Positions 1 to 7,950 of a stretch of 42,883 bases of DNA are shown here, one piece after another. The number at the start of each line of letters is the position of its first letter. Positions within the stretch are counted from its first letter, which is position 1. The position numbers and the translations under genes were made by a program. The stretch lies in contig CAJOMN010000020.1 in NCBI GenBank assembly GCA_905235745.1, forward strand, positions 1-42,883, read 5' to 3'. The stretch is from an uncultured Lachnospiraceae bacterium (lineage in GTDB: Bacteria > Bacillota > Clostridia > Lachnospirales > Lachnospiraceae). The notes beneath the pieces were generated by a model. It saw only the letters and a list, made by a program, of their open reading frames with translations, did no database searches and was not told the origin of the DNA.

Positions 1-267
1 AATCCAGTTTCAGTCAAACTTGGCTTTCGCTTTGTCTTCTTCCACTGTTTTATTTCGTTTCCGAATTCTTTTTTTGTTTAGGAATTGTGTATCACCTTTC
101 GGTGTTACTTCTTTCGGGTTTGGTTGTACTATTTTATTTTCAAGGTTCAACTGCCGCAAAAGCCCTGATTTTCTCAATAAAAAAGCGCTTGATTGGCGCG
201 GACAGCTTATTCAATATACCACTGCCCTCATTTCCCGTCAAGCACTTTTTTAGGCTATTTTCTCCCT
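1..267 (-). other. Probable rRNA operon leader (left edge)
   Basis: No protein gene is credible here. Read on the minus strand, a strong promoter (213-241) is followed by a leader with features I associate with Firmicutes rRNA operons: a short GCGC stem followed by six T (about 182-199), a box reading ACCTTGAAAATAAAATAG (129-146) that resembles the TTGAAAACT box found before 16S and 23S genes, and a GAAA-tetraloop hairpin with CACC/GGTG arms (93-104). The 16S gene itself would lie left of base 1 and is not visible, so the assignment is inference. The small plus-strand reading frames here have no recognisable product. Confidence 0.5.
213..241 (-). promoter_or_regulatory. Strong sigma-A promoter, likely rrn
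   Basis: On the minus strand TTGACG (236-241) and TATATT (213-218) are 17 bases apart. The stretch just upstream of the -35 is A-rich, like an UP element, and the start region turns GC-rich, as in stringently controlled promoters. It points away from the EAL gene and out of the window. Confidence 0.7.
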
Positions 268-2136
268 CTATCCGTTATTTGATTTCAAGTACTCAATAAA
301 ATCGCTTTCCGGTATAGGCTTTGAAAAATAGAAACCCTGTATGTATTCAATTCCCATATCGATCATCGCATCAAGCTGTTCTTTCGTTTCAATGCCTTCC
401 GATACTATCATCATGTTCATCTCGTGCATCATGTCTGCCATGCCCTTCAGCACATACTTTACCTTTTCGTTTTGGAAATATCCCTGTGTAAATGAACGGT
501 CAAACTTGATATTCTGAACGGGCATATTGACAAAATAATCAAGATTAGACCGTCCTGTGCCAAAATCATCAAGAGAAAATGTCACACCTTCTTTGGTCAA
601 TTTGTCCACGTTCATTATTATCGACTTCTTACTGCCCAGCTGCACTGTCTCTGTTATCTCAAGATTGATCCACCCGGGATTGAGATTATACTTTTTAATA
701 TACTCCATAACAAACTTCGCCGGATTGTCATAATCAAACTGTGCAGCCGAAACATTAACTTCGACATATTCCAGACCGTATTTTTGTCCTTCACCTGTGG
801 CCAGGAACCGGCAGACCTTTTCAAAGATCCGCATTCCCAACTGAATAATCTGCCCGTTTTCTTCTGCCATAGGTATAAACTCTGCGGGAGGAACAATCCT
901 GCCATCTGTATCTTTGATACGGACCAAAGCCTCTGCCGCTGTAAATTTCTTTTCTTTGACATTATAGAATGGCTGGTAGAACACTTCCACTCTGTCATCA
1001 GCCAATGCATCCGTTATCATCTGACTGACATAACTTCTCTCACGTATCTGCCGAACGCTTTCTTCGTCCGCTATCGTAATCTCCTGTGTGTCATTCTCAT
1101 GATAATGCAGATATTTGAAGAATTCTTCCGAACTTGAGAATATACTGCTGTCGGGAATGAGTATATATGCAGCATCCGCAGGAACACCGGTAACACTGTC
1201 TTTGCGATTCTTTATGAACAACATACGTTCATTCATGCGTTCCTTGTCATCATATACAACACAGAACGTTTTATCATCTATTCTGAAAGCAGGTTCGGAA
1301 CCCAATTCCGTCAGTGCCCCCGCAATACGAAGAACTGCGTTCTGCTCCATATCGAAATCTATATCGCTTGTCAGATATATGATCCTTGCGGTAAAGGCCG
1401 AAAAAGGCATGTTGTATTTGTATTTATCACGTATATAAACAGCCAGCGCTTCATTGGTGAAAAGCCCTGTATATGCATCAATATATGCACTTGGATTTTC
1501 AAGCTGGATATATAAAATGACCATACCGAATGCCGACGCAAACCCAACAAGCAGCAGTTCGGGATTCAGAAACTGAATGACCGCTGCCAACAGCCATGTG
1601 GACTGCCACGTCAATAAGGCAATGTACTTCCGTCTTGACATCCTCTTTTTGCATGTCAGGGATATGATCACGGATGCCAACAGAAAGACGGCGCATATTC
1701 TGTATGCCACCGCAGTAGAAGCGCCATAGGAATAAACCGCGTCATCATCACATGTATAATATATGGGCAGAACAAGTATCAGTATTTCACCTATAGCAAA
1801 TACCCACCGGAAAATGATCCTGAACTTCGATCTGTTGACACCTTCAACTGTCAACAGCCCTGTGGATACATAAATATAACTAAGATACCCTTGTGCTGTA
1901 AGAAGCATTATATATATTTTACATATTATCACGGTGGCAACAGGACTGAACGACCCATAAACAGTACGGTTGATCGCGATCACGGATATGATATCAAATA
2001 TCAGACATACAAAGCACGTAAAAACAGCGTGAGTAAAGAGCCTCCTGTCAACAAGATCCAGCTTCTTCTCGCGCAAAAACATGATTATTAAGACACCTAC
2101 AATAAATAGGCTGCAGCATTGTAATACTATATTCAT
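268..2136 (-). CDS. Membrane EAL-domain c-di-GMP phosphodiesterase with degenerate GGDEF
   Basis: 622 residues. The first ~220 residues are hydrophobic with about seven membrane spans. A GGDEF-like domain follows (about 225-330), but its signature position reads RIDDKTF instead of GGDEF, so cyclase activity is not expected. The C-terminal EAL domain (about 370-620) keeps the catalytic set: EALVR, the Asn in VNVSAAQ, LEITET, LDDFGTG, the Lys in NIKFDRS, SEGIET and QGFYFSKP. It should hydrolyse c-di-GMP to pGpG at the membrane. AGGGTAGTTGG precedes the ATG. It lies 31 bases downstream of the FIST-GGDEF gene, so opposing enzymes are probably co-transcribed. The signal sensed by the membrane part is unknown. 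Confidence 0.9.
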   Translation of the reverse strand: MNIVLQCCSLFIVGVLIIMFLREKKLDLVDRRLFTHAVFTCFVCLIFDIISVIAINRTVYGSFSPVATVIICKIYIMLLTAQGYLSYIYVSTGLLTVEGVNRSKFRIIFRWVFAIGEILILVLPIYYTCDDDAVYSYGASTAVAYRICAVFLLASVIISLTCKKRMSRRKYIALLTWQSTWLLAAVIQFLNPELLLVGFASAFGMVILYIQLENPSAYIDAYTGLFTNEALAVYIRDKYKYNMPFSAFTARIIYLTSDIDFDMEQNAVLRIAGALTELGSEPAFRIDDKTFCVVYDDKERMNERMLFIKNRKDSVTGVPADAAYILIPDSSIFSSSEEFFKYLHYHENDTQEITIADEESVRQIRERSYVSQMITDALADDRVEVFYQPFYNVKEKKFTAAEALVRIKDTDGRIVPPAEFIPMAEENGQIIQLGMRIFEKVCRFLATGEGQKYGLEYVEVNVSAAQFDYDNPAKFVMEYIKKYNLNPGWINLEITETVQLGSKKSIIMNVDKLTKEGVTFSLDDFGTGRSNLDYFVNMPVQNIKFDRSFTQGYFQNEKVKYVLKGMADMMHEMNMMIVSEGIETKEQLDAMIDMGIEYIQGFYFSKPIPESDFIEYLKSNNG

Positions 2137-2167
2137 CCAACTACCCTATGAAACACTTCATTGTATA

Positions 2168-3901
2168 CTATATCTCTTTTCTCACCACGCAGTTCCTACC
2201 CATGGCCTTCGCCGCGTATAAAGCCTCATCAACTTTTTTGATTATCCTCGCCGCATTCTTACTCCAATCAATATTCTCACTTACCTCAACAACGCCAAGA
2301 CTTATCGTTACCGAGCCGGTCTCACCAAAATCCAGACCGGCAACATTCCTGCGAAGCGATTCGGCAATATCCACCGCTGCATCTCCTCCGACTCCGGGGA
2401 GCACCACAAAGAACTCTTCACCGCCCCATCTGCCTACGAGACTGTCTGATCCTGTCGGAGCCTTCTGCAATTCCCTCGCAACGCCCCTTAAAACAATATC
2501 TCCCGCATTATGTCCAAAAGTATCGTTTACATTCTTAAAGTGGTCGATGTCAACCATTATGAGTGATGTTAGTCTGGGCTCACTCATAACCTCATCCATG
2601 ATCCTGTTTATCTCCCTGCGATTGTATAGCCCGGTCAGACCGTCACGAATGGCAAGTTCCTCCAATTCTATAGACGTTTCCCTGATAAGTGTCATAAGCC
2701 TTTTAACCACAAGCGTCTGACCCGTAATTCCGTTTACATCTATCTTCGGAGGCTCAACAACTCTCTTCTTTTCACCTTCACGAAATGCAGCGCTTACGAT
2801 CGTGACATTGTGCCACATGATCTCGCCTGTAAAGCTGTCCCTGCTTATCTCTCCTCCGGTACAAAGCCCGCATGTGGGAGCAATATCGTTAAACGGCGTT
2901 ATCTCATTATTTACGAGAGCGCCCCAGAACAGCCTTCTGGCAACGCAGGAATACAGAAGCACTGCTTCGGGCGCAAAACTTGCCACCACCGCGCAGCGCT
3001 TATTAATCTCATCGATTATCGTTTCGGGATCACCATACGCTATCTTTGCGATCATTCCTTTTTCAACGTAACCGTCAAGATCGATGGAACCGTCCTTGTT
3101 AACTCCGGATATATGCCTGAGCATATCCCCGCCCTCTCTGTTGACTATAAGAGGGAACTCGAATGAAACGTTATGAAACTCATCTTCTTCACTCATTCCG
3201 AGGTATTTCTTATATATATCAAGCCCCGGACGGTTGTCTATCTCATATATCTTGCACTTTTCCGCTTTTGTTATCTTGAAGTTCCTTCCGATTGCCTTCC
3301 AGCCCGAAGTGTAGTCAACATTAATATACAAGTCACTGCCTTTATAGATTATCGCTATCCCGCCTGCATATGACACATTCCCGGGAACTACAACAAACAA
3401 CGGATCATTAAACGGATCATGTGCATATGGCATACAACCAAAGACCTGTATCCGATGATCACATGTCTCCAACTCTTTGAATATATCAAGAATCTGTACT
3501 CCGGGATTGCATAACAGAAGCTCTACGGCTTTTACAGCATCCGAACTCATCACCCTGTTGGCAATATTCCTGCCGAAATCTTTCGCATTGTGCTCAATAT
3601 CCGGACCATATACCAATTCTGCTTCAGAGTCATCAAAAGATAAGACAGACAGCAGCAATACCTGATCGGTCATCCTGCCATTCAGAAATTCCGCATTGGA
3701 CGTAATACCTGCAATAACCGATCTTTCAGGCAGCTCTTTGGCAAGCGCATCAGCCACCTTCAAACAATCATCACCCGAGCCTGATCCGCAGAACAGGTGA
3801 CAGACTATAAAACTGTTATGCTCTGTCTGATCCTCTTTTATTGCCTGTATTGCCCCGGTCAAACAGCTGTCATCATATAATTCGAACGCAAGCTGTCTCA
3901 T
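2168..3901 (-). CDS. FIST sensor domain-GGDEF diguanylate cyclase
   Basis: 577 residues, no signal peptide, predicted cytoplasmic. Residues about 25-370 match FIST N and C domains, proposed small-ligand (possibly amino acid) sensors. A short helix leads to a GGDEF domain (about 410-577) with an intact GRWGGEEF active site and the metal-binding MVDIDHFKNVND stretch, so it should make c-di-GMP. The usual product-inhibition RxxD five residues before the active site reads TGSD, so I-site feedback is probably absent. AGAGGGGG precedes the ATG. It is followed by the EAL phosphodiesterase and preceded by a 45-residue lipoprotein candidate whose stop codon abuts this ribosome binding site. Confidence 0.9.
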   Translation of the reverse strand: MRQLAFELYDDSCLTGAIQAIKEDQTEHNSFIVCHLFCGSGSGDDCLKVADALAKELPERSVIAGITSNAEFLNGRMTDQVLLLSVLSFDDSEAELVYGPDIEHNAKDFGRNIANRVMSSDAVKAVELLLCNPGVQILDIFKELETCDHRIQVFGCMPYAHDPFNDPLFVVVPGNVSYAGGIAIIYKGSDLYINVDYTSGWKAIGRNFKITKAEKCKIYEIDNRPGLDIYKKYLGMSEEDEFHNVSFEFPLIVNREGGDMLRHISGVNKDGSIDLDGYVEKGMIAKIAYGDPETIIDEINKRCAVVASFAPEAVLLYSCVARRLFWGALVNNEITPFNDIAPTCGLCTGGEISRDSFTGEIMWHNVTIVSAAFREGEKKRVVEPPKIDVNGITGQTLVVKRLMTLIRETSIELEELAIRDGLTGLYNRREINRIMDEVMSEPRLTSLIMVDIDHFKNVNDTFGHNAGDIVLRGVARELQKAPTGSDSLVGRWGGEEFFVVLPGVGGDAAVDIAESLRRNVAGLDFGETGSVTISLGVVEVSENIDWSKNAARIIKKVDEALYAAKAMGRNCVVRKEI

Positions 3902-3912
3902 TTTACCCCCTC

Positions 3913-4050
3913 TTATTCTCTTTTACGCCTCAACATTTTCCGGTTGCTCTTATCGGTATAAATAACAACGATATCGCTCTTTGGAACGAACTGTACGCTG
4001 CAGCCTGCCAAATGTAACGATACCGCGATAAGCATTATGCAGTATTTCAT
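3913..4050 (-). CDS. Small lipoprotein candidate, 45 residues
   Basis: Translation from the ATG at 4050 gives a short charged start, a hydrophobic stretch and a lipobox (LAGC, Cys17), then about 28 mostly polar residues ending RRKRE. The TAA (3913-3915) lies against the ribosome binding site of the FIST-GGDEF gene, suggesting translational coupling. The weak point is initiation: no good ribosome binding site precedes the ATG. GGAG lies about 19 bases upstream, just after the tRNA. A secretion signal with a lipobox in such a short frame is unlikely by chance, but length and start are uncertain. Function unknown. Confidence 0.45.
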   Translation of the reverse strand: MKYCIMLIAVSLHLAGCSVQFVPKSDIVVIYTDKSNRKMLRRKRE

Positions 4051-4072
4051 GCATTTTGTATTCAATATCTCC

Positions 4073-4145
4073 TGGACCATATGAGACTCGAACTCACGAC
4101 CTCCACACTGCCAGTGTGGCGCGCTCCCAACTGCGCCAATGGCCC
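4073..4145 (-). tRNA. tRNA-Ala (anticodon GGC)
   Basis: 73-base cloverleaf on the minus strand. The acceptor pairs GGGCCAT with ATGGTCC and discriminator A73. The anticodon stem CCACA/TGTGG encloses CTGGCAG, anticodon GGC. The T arm reads GTGAG TTCGAGT CTCAT. The alanine identity pair G3:U70 is present. CCA is not encoded (the next bases are GG). The tRNA begins 15 bases after the stop codon of the lipoprotein gene at 4161-4619, with no obvious promoter of its own, so it may be processed from a longer transcript. Confidence 0.95.
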
Positions 4146-4160
4146 ATATCTGTCAGGTTA

Positions 4161-4619
4161 TTAATAACCCCAGGTTACAAGATCCCAGCCTCCGTCTGCC
4201 TTTTGTCCAAGCCAGAACTGGTAATCCTTGTACTCTTCATCAGGCTCCCATTGTATCGGAGCATCCGGCAACGTAATAAAATCACAGGTGAATTCACATA
4301 CGGCATCATATTCGGTATCTTCCATGGATCCTAACCACTTTTTGTTGTCTTCCGTATTGTTGTCATCACCGGCATAGGTGAGACTGCGCATTTCACATCC
4401 GTCCCAGTTGTCGAACTCATCCCTGATCAGACCTACAGCATCCTCAAGCTCGTCTCGGGTAAAGAGCTGCGAGCTGCCGTAATCAATGTCGACATTTCCC
4501 GAATCGGCCGGAGCATCCCCCTGTGTACCCTGCTCCCCTTTGCTGCTTCCGCATGCGGTAAATGCGCATACCGTAACAGCCAATATCATTGCCGTCAGTT
4601 TTCCATAATTCTTTCTCAT
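4161..4619 (-). CDS. Hypothetical lipoprotein
   Basis: 152 residues. Residues 1-22 form a lipoprotein signal (MRKNYGKL start, lipobox FTAC, Cys23) followed by a Gly/Ser/Asp-rich linker to about residue 45. The rest is an acidic, aromatic-rich small domain. It resembles Clostridia lipoproteins of unknown function; I do not recognise a named family. AAGGA precedes the ATG. It lies 26 bases after the AlkD gene and its stop is 15 bases from the tRNA-Ala 5' end. An extracytoplasmic, membrane-anchored location is likely. Confidence 0.75.
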   Translation of the reverse strand: MRKNYGKLTAMILAVTVCAFTACGSSKGEQGTQGDAPADSGNVDIDYGSSQLFTRDELEDAVGLIRDEFDNWDGCEMRSLTYAGDDNNTEDNKKWLGSMEDTEYDAVCEFTCDFITLPDAPIQWEPDEEYKDYQFWLGQKADGGWDLVTWGY

Positions 4620-4645
4620 TCGGATTGTTCCTTTAATCTTATTAT

Positions 4646-5344
4646 CTATCCTTCCCGCTTTCCAATCCGAAGCGTGCGCAGATATGTTTTACGGTCATCG
4701 GGTATCCTGTAGCTTTCGATTGATTTTTGTATGATCTTGTTGTGAACCCATTTATCAAAACGTTTTTCTTCCAGAAAAGGGATCACGGAATCATACTGTT
4801 TGGCAAGGGCCGTTGCAAAATACCATGCGATCATCATGTTCACATAGTATTCTTCCGATCTCACCGAAGCTACTGTCTGAGGATATCGTATATCGTAATC
4901 CTCGTCAAGGAAATGCTCCATCAGCATTTTGATCCCGAATCGGACCGTGTATGTCCTGTCCGACACGATCCAGGAATCTATCCTGTCAGACAGCGCGCTG
5001 CGGTTTTTTTTGAACACTTTGGGCGACATCTGGTCACAGGTTGCCCAGTTGTCAACGTATGGAAGAAACCGCTCCACTGCTTCAATACATTCTTCATAGT
5101 CCCTGTAAAGGGATATTATAAATGCATGCAATTGATTTTCATCAAAGTATCTGTGCGGAAGGTCGTCAAGATACTCTGCTATGTCGCTTCGCTTCACGAG
5201 CTCACGTGCATATTTGCGAAGCTCGGGGGTTCTGACTCCGATTACGTGACCCTCCGGCATATCGGGAATAAGCTTTGACTGAAAATCCCTGCACCTGCTG
5301 TCGCTAAGTTCATATAATCTTTCGGTGATCTCGTCGCCAATCAT
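4646..5344 (-). CDS. DNA alkylation repair protein, AlkD-like glycosylase
   Basis: 232 residues, the usual size for the HEAT-like-repeat AlkD family, which removes positively charged alkylated bases such as 3-methyl- and 7-methyl-purines without base flipping. The family signature WATCD is present in the middle of the chain (the Trp and Asp contact the lesion), and basic helices KKNR and HNKIIQKS fit DNA binding. It starts 15 bases after the 74-residue gene, inside a tight run of small genes. Family assignment is firm; substrate range cannot be read from sequence. Confidence 0.9.
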   Translation of the reverse strand: MIGDEITERLYELSDSRCRDFQSKLIPDMPEGHVIGVRTPELRKYARELVKRSDIAEYLDDLPHRYFDENQLHAFIISLYRDYEECIEAVERFLPYVDNWATCDQMSPKVFKKNRSALSDRIDSWIVSDRTYTVRFGIKMLMEHFLDEDYDIRYPQTVASVRSEEYYVNMMIAWYFATALAKQYDSVIPFLEEKRFDKWVHNKIIQKSIESYRIPDDRKTYLRTLRIGKREG

Positions 5345-5359
5345 AGGTTTCGCCGCCCT

Positions 5360-5584
5360 TTATCTCATCTCACGAAGCGAATCAAACAGCTCGAGATCCG
5401 ATTCGAGAACCTTCATGTTGGAAGTGACCGGATTCTCTCCGGGGCGTGTGATCGTAACCTCAACAACCGAATCAACCGGAATACCCGTTCTTACAAAATA
5501 CTCTCCAAAGCTTACAAACTTCGGATGACTGCTCTTAAACGATGATAATGCGGACATCGTCCGCTTCATATTTCCCGCTATCAT
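5360..5584 (-). CDS. Hypothetical protein, 74 residues
   Basis: Not recognised. Small, soluble, with a basic N-terminal helix (MKRTMSALSSFKSSHPKF), then a beta-rich stretch and an acidic C-terminal helix. It starts one base after the stop of the lipoprotein gene, with AAGGTG in the lipoprotein's last codons serving as ribosome binding site. A second possible start at residue 6 (5569) has GCGGGA upstream. The tight coupling to AlkD and the lipoprotein supports a real gene. Function unknown. Confidence 0.65.
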   Translation of the reverse strand: MIAGNMKRTMSALSSFKSSHPKFVSFGEYFVRTGIPVDSVVEVTITRPGENPVTSNMKVLESDLELFDSLREMR

Positions 5585-5585
5585 A

Positions 5586-6410
5586 TCACACCTTCATGAG
5601 ACTGTATTGTTCTTCACCGTCGTCAGTTACAATAAGAAGATCCATAGAAGATACTTCCTCTCCCTCGGGTATCTCAAAGACGAGCACCGAATCGACCGTC
5701 TCGCCGGCCGCAAGAATTCCGTGGTAATTCATCAGGTCATTTTCAAGGAATGTAACATCGCCCCTGAGCCTCGTGCTCCCGTTCAGCATCAGCCTAACCT
5801 TGAAATTATCCGAATCCGTAACAACCTCGATATCTCCGTCTGTCGGATTGGACATATCAAAATGCAATATCAGAAGCTCCTTGCCCGCTGCCGCTTTCAT
5901 CGAAAAAGCGATCTCGGTATCATTCTCCGGATAGTGCGAAGCAGTCTCATAATAAGTGTATGTAAGCATTGCCCCGTCTGTTCCGAGGGCATCTTCAAGC
6001 GCTACCGAAGGTACGGTTGCAATATCTTCCGGCACATCCGCAGGCGCATCCGACCCGTCTGCGTCCTGTATAGAACCTGCGCCCTCATCAAATGAACCGT
6101 CACCTGTATCATCCTGCGGCATATCGGGTGCAGGAAGGCTGTCGGGCATTGGCGGATTATCCGGCTCTTCAAGCTCTTCCTTCTGCATTCCGGGATTAAC
6201 ATCCGCGCGGTCAACATCTTCGAGGATCATCAGTCCGCCCGGGTGTCCCCTGACATATTCGACAAGCTTTCCGGCCGCATACTCGGCGATCAGGTTACTC
6301 TCCTCCTCGCTTAGCTCAATCGTAACGGGAGAACTGCATCCGGTAAGCGCCAGAGCTGCCATGATCCCCACGAGCATATATGTGATTATATGTTGTAGTT
6401 TTATTCTCAT
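5586..6410 (-). CDS. Lipoprotein with C-terminal beta-sandwich-like domain
   Basis: 274 residues from the ATG at 6410. The signal peptide ends in the lipobox ALTGC (Cys25). An acidic Pro/Asp/Gly-rich linker covers about 60-140. The C-terminal ~130 residues alternate hydrophobic strands (LLILHFDMSNPTDGDIEVV and following), typical of DUF4352-like or immunoglobulin-like domains that hold lipoproteins at the cell surface. A longer frame exists to 6485, but its extra residues would precede the signal peptide and overlap the kinase gene, so the internal ATG is preferred although its ribosome binding site is weak. It lies 55 bases downstream of the sensor kinase. Function unknown. Confidence 0.75.
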   Translation of the reverse strand: MRIKLQHIITYMLVGIMAALALTGCSSPVTIELSEEESNLIAEYAAGKLVEYVRGHPGGLMILEDVDRADVNPGMQKEELEEPDNPPMPDSLPAPDMPQDDTGDGSFDEGAGSIQDADGSDAPADVPEDIATVPSVALEDALGTDGAMLTYTYYETASHYPENDTEIAFSMKAAAGKELLILHFDMSNPTDGDIEVVTDSDNFKVRLMLNGSTRLRGDVTFLENDLMNYHGILAAGETVDSVLVFEIPEGEEVSSMDLLIVTDDGEEQYSLMKV

Positions 6411-6465
6411 ATGTCTGATAATAACACAATATACATACAATGTCGAATTGCCGTTCCCGATGCGC

Positions 6466-7950
6466 TCAGATCGAATCTGTTGCATCGATCTCGAACCAGA
6501 AATTGACGCCGTCGGGGAGATTGTCCACGCCGTAATCTCTTCCCATTGCTTCCATGCTCGCTTTGACTATCGACAATCCGATCCCGCTGCCGCCGTATTC
6601 CCGCGTTCTTGCCTTATCCGCCTTATAGAACTTCGTCCACAGGTTGGGCAGGACATCATCGGGGATATTGTCTCCGGAATTGAACACACCAACCCTTACA
6701 AGGTGATCTTTTTTCGTCACGGTGATCCTGACGATCCTGTCTCCTCCCGCATAATGTATCGCATTGGACAGATAATTGCCAAGCACCTGCTCTGTTTTCA
6801 ATTCATCCGCCCACACGGGAATACTCGTATATTCAGGCAGTTCCAGCCGTATGCCTCCCTGTTTGATGAGGATATCCATCGACTCCGCGCAGTTGCGTAT
6901 GAGCTCCATCAGATCAAAATGCTCTATATCTACCCCCGCGTCTCCGAATTCAAGTTCGTTGAGATTGAGCAGGCTCTTGACAAGCCTGTTCATCCTGTCC
7001 GCCTCGTCGGTTATCACGTCGCAGTAGAAATCACGGCTCTCCGCATCGTCGTTGACGCAATCCTTGAGTCCCTCGGCATATCCCTGGATAAGAGCTATCG
7101 GAGTCTTGAGCTCATGCGATACATTTGAGAGAAAATCCTTGCGCATCTCATCTATCTCGGTCTTCTTCTCTATATCCTGCTGCAGTCTGACGTTTGCGCT
7201 TTTGAGTTCGCGTATCGTGCTCTCAAGACTGTCCGACAGATGGTTCATGTGTTCTCCGAGCGTATCTACCTCGTTGTCCGTACTGCTTTCGTATTTGCCC
7301 GAAAAATCAAGTTTCATCATCTTCTCGGACATATCAACAAGCTTCATTATAGGTTTGGTTATCCTCCGCGAGGCAATAGATACCAGTATCACGCCTGCGA
7401 TAATGGCTATGCATCCGAGTCGCAGAAATATCTTATTGGCAAGCACCGATGCTTCCTTCATGCTTTGTACCGGTGTCCTCATCAATATCAGATTATCCCC
7501 CTCAAGAGTGCCCCAAAGCTCGAGATAATCAATATGCACGCGGGGATCTACCGTTCTTTGTATCCGGATCTTCTGATCCTCATATATCGGCTCGATATCG
7601 TCCGTCCCTCCGAAGACGAATTCAAGCAGCCTGCGCTGCATAAGAGTCGAATCCCTGTCTGTGGATTTGAGCAGGTGATTGTCCGCATCTATGATAAGGA
7701 CTTCGAGATTATTGATGATCGCGATCTGGTTAAGAGAATCGTCAAACGCGTCCGATGAAATGTCGCCATTCGAGGTTGCGGAATTGATATCGTCGTAGCA
7801 CGATAACAGAACTTTCCGCTTATTGTACATATAGGCATCCTCAAGTGTCAGCATATTAACGACACTGATAAGAATAATGCACATTATCAGCAGAAAACCG
7901 AATATACACGTATATTCCCTGTTGATCGATTTACTGAAGAAACGTTTCAT
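6466..7950 (-). CDS. Two-component sensor histidine kinase
   Basis: 494 residues. Membrane spans at about 11-33 and 170-195 enclose an extracellular sensor domain; HAMP follows (about 196-245), then HisKA with the phospho-acceptor motif VSHELKTPIAL and a HATPase domain with the N box (NYLSNAIHYA), DNIPDD and GSGIGLSIV. Its ATG overlaps the stop of the dipeptidase gene by one base (TAATG), indicating translational coupling; a longer frame to 7983 would overlap that gene and is rejected. The cognate regulator is probably the OmpR-family gene at 9426-10103, on the far side of the dipeptidase. Ligand unknown. Confidence 0.9.
   Translation of the reverse strand: MKRFFSKSINREYTCIFGFLLIMCIILISVVNMLTLEDAYMYNKRKVLLSCYDDINSATSNGDISSDAFDDSLNQIAIINNLEVLIIDADNHLLKSTDRDSTLMQRRLLEFVFGGTDDIEPIYEDQKIRIQRTVDPRVHIDYLELWGTLEGDNLILMRTPVQSMKEASVLANKIFLRLGCIAIIAGVILVSIASRRITKPIMKLVDMSEKMMKLDFSGKYESSTDNEVDTLGEHMNHLSDSLESTIRELKSANVRLQQDIEKKTEIDEMRKDFLSNVSHELKTPIALIQGYAEGLKDCVNDDAESRDFYCDVITDEADRMNRLVKSLLNLNELEFGDAGVDIEHFDLMELIRNCAESMDILIKQGGIRLELPEYTSIPVWADELKTEQVLGNYLSNAIHYAGGDRIVRITVTKKDHLVRVGVFNSGDNIPDDVLPNLWTKFYKADKARTREYGGSGIGLSIVKASMEAMGRDYGVDNLPDGVNFWFEIDATDSI

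Noticed and set aside
20-299. Two plus-strand reading frames at the left edge
   Set aside because: They lie opposite the strong minus-strand promoter and leader, with no ribosome binding site or similarity.
5956-7128. Long plus-strand reading frame of 390 codons
   Set aside because: It lies opposite the lipoprotein and histidine kinase genes, shows no protein family features, and reflects codon bias on the other strand.
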